Shown here piece by piece: positions 38,609-38,843 of a DNA stretch of 38,843 nt. Numbering within the stretch: position 1 is the first letter of the stretch; each line of letters begins with the position of its first letter. The notes below the pieces were generated by a model. The model ran no database searches. It saw only the letters and a program-made list of their open reading frames with translations, and was not told where the DNA came from. The DNA is taken from positions 1 to 38,843 of the forward strand of contig NZ_BBPM01000066.1 in the NCBI RefSeq assembly GCF_000787775.1. Reading direction: 5' to 3'. This DNA comes from Streptacidiphilus carbonis. GTDB taxonomy: Bacteria; Actinomycetota; Actinomycetes; Streptomycetales; Streptomycetaceae. A program made the position numbers and the translations under genes.

Positions 38609-38843
38609 GTGCAGGACGATGTTGTCGACCCGGTTGCCCACAATCGGGCAGCCTGGGACAGGTATGTCCAAGAGGGCAACGAATGGTCGAGGCCGGTGAG
38701 TGCTGAGGATGTCGAGCGGGCCCGCATGGGCGACTGGTCGATTGTTCTCATCGGGCGTGAGCCAGTCGACCGCTCCTGGCTGCCGACGGACCTGACCGGC
38801 AAGGACGTGTTGTGCCTGGCCTCCGGCGGTGGCCAGCAGGGCT
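38609..38843 (+). CDS. SAM-dependent methyltransferase, 3'-truncated by the window edge
   Basis: An open frame of 78 codons runs from GTG 38609 (GGGAG about six bases upstream) to the end of the window. The start reads DPVAHNRAAWDRYVQEGNEW, then ARMGDWSIVLIGREPVDRSW and DVLCLASGGGQQG. The last is the glycine-rich SAM-binding motif I (LASGGGQQGP) of a well-known class I methyltransferase family in actinomycetes. The substrate is unknown. A smaller antisense frame at 38566-38802 is a shadow. Confidence 0.85.
   Translation, partial: MQDDVVDPVAHNRAAWDRYVQEGNEWSRPVSAEDVERARMGDWSIVLIGREPVDRSWLPTDLTGKDVLCLASGGGQQG

Noticed and set aside
1-38843. tRNA, rRNA or riboswitch genes
   Set aside because: No cloverleaf with a conserved T-arm, no rRNA-like stretch and no recognisable riboswitch core was seen when reading both strands. 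A covariance-model search would be decisive and could not be run.

Overview
The window is high-GC actinomycete chromosome, most likely from Streptomycetaceae (Streptomyces, Kitasatospora or Streptacidiphilus). The reasons are strong third-position GC bias with many antisense shadow frames, GTG starts, an hsp18/RheA-type heat-shock locus, membrane-tethered XRE/DUF2690 regulators, SpoIIE/HATPase phosphatases and a Streptomyces-type DivIVA N-terminus. No rRNA, tRNA or CRISPR array was seen. The genus assignment is inference.

Layout: 1-2.4 kb holds the end of an NlpC/P60 cell-wall hydrolase and a convergent ECF sigma factor with a membrane partner. 2.6-7.3 kb holds a cation/proton antiporter and a two-PAS/GAF/PP2C/HATPase phosphatase. 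7.4-9.9 kb holds a secreted peptidoglycan-binding protein and a coupled pair of single-pass membrane XRE regulators, one with an external peptidoglycan-binding domain and one with DUF2690. A perfect 30-bp palindrome precedes the pair. 10-13 kb holds a decayed integrase, a dienelactone hydrolase, a secreted beta-trefoil lectin-like protein and a truncated XRE gene. 13-18 kb is a stress cluster: a small Cys-rich protein, an HSP18 regulator divergent from hsp18 with two RheA-like operators, a J-domain protein, a zinc-ribbon protein, a helical protein, a STAS protein, a CBM48 protein and a PRC-barrel protein.

18.2-23.2 kb holds a small secreted protein and a tightly coupled four-gene operon: phosphodiester glycosidase-like protein, UbiA/DPPR synthase, DprE1 and DprE2. 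This is the core of decaprenylphosphoryl-arabinose synthesis. 23.2-27.1 kb is partly decayed: a plus-strand remnant, a sigma factor and a YCII gene reduced to fragments beside an intact RibD/DHFR-like gene, a DUF89/ARMT1-like gene and an ISL3 transposase scrap. 27.1-33.5 kb is accessory metabolism and signalling: dimeric alpha/beta-barrel proteins, a SnoaL-cupin fusion, an aldo/keto reductase, a two-component system and an SDR.

33.7-36.1 kb is a second PAS/GAF/SpoIIE/HATPase phosphatase, split by an apparent one-base frameshift. 37.0-38.2 kb encodes the most striking protein: a DivIVA/Wag31 N-terminal domain fused directly to a soluble Ser/Thr protein kinase. An ISAs1-type transposase remnant and the start of a SAM methyltransferase end the window.

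The recurring themes are cell-envelope sensing and growth control (NlpC/P60, PG-binding regulators, DPA synthesis, DivIVA-kinase) and partner-switching or stress signalling (SpoIIE phosphatases, STAS, ECF sigma, hsp18).
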